Assembly (NCBI GenBank): GCA_964372215.1
Contig: CAYJQC010000001.1
Coordinates: 204,006-268,005 of the forward strand
Reading direction: 5' to 3'
DNA length: 64,000 nucleotides
From: DAIMFL01 sp964372215
GTDB lineage: Bacteria; Pseudomonadota; Alphaproteobacteria; Dongiales; Dongiaceae
How positions within the stretch are numbered: the stretch's first letter is position 1; each line of letters opens with the position of its first letter. Of the stretch, positions 63,166 through 64,000 are shown one piece after another. A model generated the notes under the pieces. It ran no database searches. It was not told where the DNA came from and saw only the letters and a list, made by a program, of their open reading frames with translations. A program made the position numbers and the translations under genes.

Positions 63166-63636
63166 TCAGGCCAGCGGTCCGGTCCTGAAGCGAAAATAGG
63201 CGAGGATCATGTCGACACACTCGCCGTCCGCAGAAAGCGGCAGCAGGAGCCGCTCGACCTGGTAGGTCGTATCCCTGACGAAGTTGCGAAACGGCTCGAG
63301 CGATAAAAGCGGCTCGCCACTTTCCACAACCAGGGCGTACTCCTCCATCACAGCCGGGTTCCTGTCGAAGAACTCCACGGAGTCGAAGTGATGGCCGGTA
63401 TGGTTCTCATCGCTGGCGGCGACGACCGACGTTCCGATCAGGCGATAGCGAAACCGGAGCGGCGCGTGCATGACGTCGATCAGCATCATCTCCGCCAGGT
63501 GCCTTGGCAGATCGATCGGATCGATGCTCCGGCGAGACGGCATGCGCCGACTGGCGCGGCGCGCCAGCCAGTAGTCGTATATCTCGATCATTTTGGGATC
63601 GACGAGACGGCTGCGAGCGTCGCCCACCAGACCCAT
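63166..63636 (-). CDS. PAS_5-type sensory domain protein, copy 2
   Basis: A 156-residue protein starting at ATG 63636. The layout matches copy 1: IYDYWLARRASRRMPSRRSIDPIDLPRHLAEMMLIDV, RFRYRLIGTSVVAASDENHTGHHFDSVEFF, VERLLLPLS. Sequence identity between the copies appears low, so they are old paralogs or separate arrivals. No output domain. A CtrA-like box lies about 140 bp upstream. Confidence 0.8.
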   Translation of the reverse strand: MGLVGDARSRLVDPKMIEIYDYWLARRASRRMPSRRSIDPIDLPRHLAEMMLIDVMHAPLRFRYRLIGTSVVAASDENHTGHHFDSVEFFDRNPAVMEEYALVVESGEPLLSLEPFRNFVRDTTYQVERLLLPLSADGECVDMILAYFRFRTGPLA

Positions 63637-64000
63637 CCTTCGTGTCAGTCAGTCAAGAGCGCGCAAAGGTTGCAGCACGCCCCGACCCGGCACAGCCGCC
63701 GGCCGCCGACCATTCGTCGGCAGCGCAAAAGCAGGCGTAGTCAATCCAAACACCGGACAATAGACCGGACACCTTAATCCGTGATTAGTTAAGATAATCG
63801 TAGCTGCCGGTGGCGCCCTCCGCCTATGGCGCGGATCGTCGCGGTGCTCGTGGACGACGGCCCTGCAATCCGTTGGCGCCGACCTGCTGGCGTACCGGGG
63901 GACCCGCGGGGCGCCGCCACAGGTTCCGCCGGCGCCGGGGCCGCGTTAGAGTCCGACTCGAAACTCATGGTGAGCGTGCCAGGCGTCGCGTGAGCAGCAT
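63637..64000. other. Terminal 364-bp region without a recognised gene
   Basis: It contains an AT-rich patch (63735-63805) with the TTAA-N7-TTAG box at 63774. A 55-codon frame from ATG 63826 to 63993 shows no family. Nothing else is evident; a gene may begin beyond the window. Confidence 0.5.
63774..63788 (-). promoter_or_regulatory. CtrA-like box
   Basis: TTAA (63774-63777), seven bases and TTAG (63785-63788), followed by another TTAA at 63789-63792. It resembles TTAA-N7-TTAA with one mismatch. It lies 138 bp upstream of the PAS_5 copy 2 start. By eye only. Confidence 0.35.

Overview
The window is 64 kb of very GC-rich DNA that I read as a draft scaffold from a free-living alphaproteobacterium, perhaps Rhodospirillales-like. 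The order-level placement is inference. Supporting signs are an LpxD lipid A enzyme, the ubiquinone proteins UbiT/UbiU/UbiV, two PAS_5-type domains, several CtrA-like TTAA-N7-TTAA boxes and dense GC-rich shadow ORFs. A run of 10 Ns at 2034-2043, flanked by implausible G/C homopolymers inside hutG, marks an unresolved assembly join.

Left part (1-16.7 kb): a histidine-utilisation region. It holds hutU (cut by the window edge), hutG, hutI and hutF, which together give the five-step route to glutamate plus formate through formiminoglutamate deiminase and formylglutamate amidohydrolase. hutI is translationally coupled to a potassium-channel-like protein with a zinc ribbon, and that to a rhomboid protease. 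Further right is a HutH-family protein that lacks the serine of the Ala-Ser-Gly triad from which the MIO cofactor forms. It is divergent from an MttB-like methyltransferase, with a HutC-like palindrome between them. An SLC13/TrkA_C transporter and a second-type FtsH follow.

18.5-26.2 kb: a minus-strand run (DGC zinc-binding protein, DUF1858/DUF2249 protein, ubiT, ubiU, ubiV, nnrS) that fits anaerobic or nitric-oxide-related respiration. It is preceded by a perfect TTGCG-N4-CGCAA palindrome of NnrR type. Divergent from it lies an SBP56/methanethiol oxidase gene with a membrane-protein partner.

26.2-30.8 kb: a fatty acid desaturase, an XRE regulator and a GFA protein, then a lower-GC islet. 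Here a PhnD-like periplasmic-binding domain is joined in frame to a small domain carrying two GxxH motifs, resembling TraB/Tiki/EreA proteins. Next to it is a HigBA/RelE-type toxin-antitoxin pair under a perfect 41-bp palindrome.

30.8-39.3 kb: a minus-strand peptide locus: MFS exporter, M38-type amidohydrolase, S15/CocE-type hydrolase and the OppBCDF permease and ATPases. No binding protein lies beside it; a family-5 binding protein with a Tat-like signal sits alone at 57 kb.

39.4-49.6 kb: TusA and a signalling cluster. It includes a hybrid histidine kinase coupled to a small molybdopterin-fold protein, two response regulators, a TAXI solute receptor, a stand-alone LpxD, and a PepSY/PepSY/OmpR-type regulator/PhoQ-like kinase set.

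49.7-64 kb: a CaiD-like hydratase, a DECR-like SDR and an NDP-forming acyl-CoA ligase (acyl-CoA or carnitine-type catabolism), serine-glyoxylate aminotransferase, an acetylpolyamine amidohydrolase, two tandem PAP2 phosphatases, two PAS_5 proteins and tRNA-Thr(UGU). Long ORFs antisense to these genes were treated as shadows.
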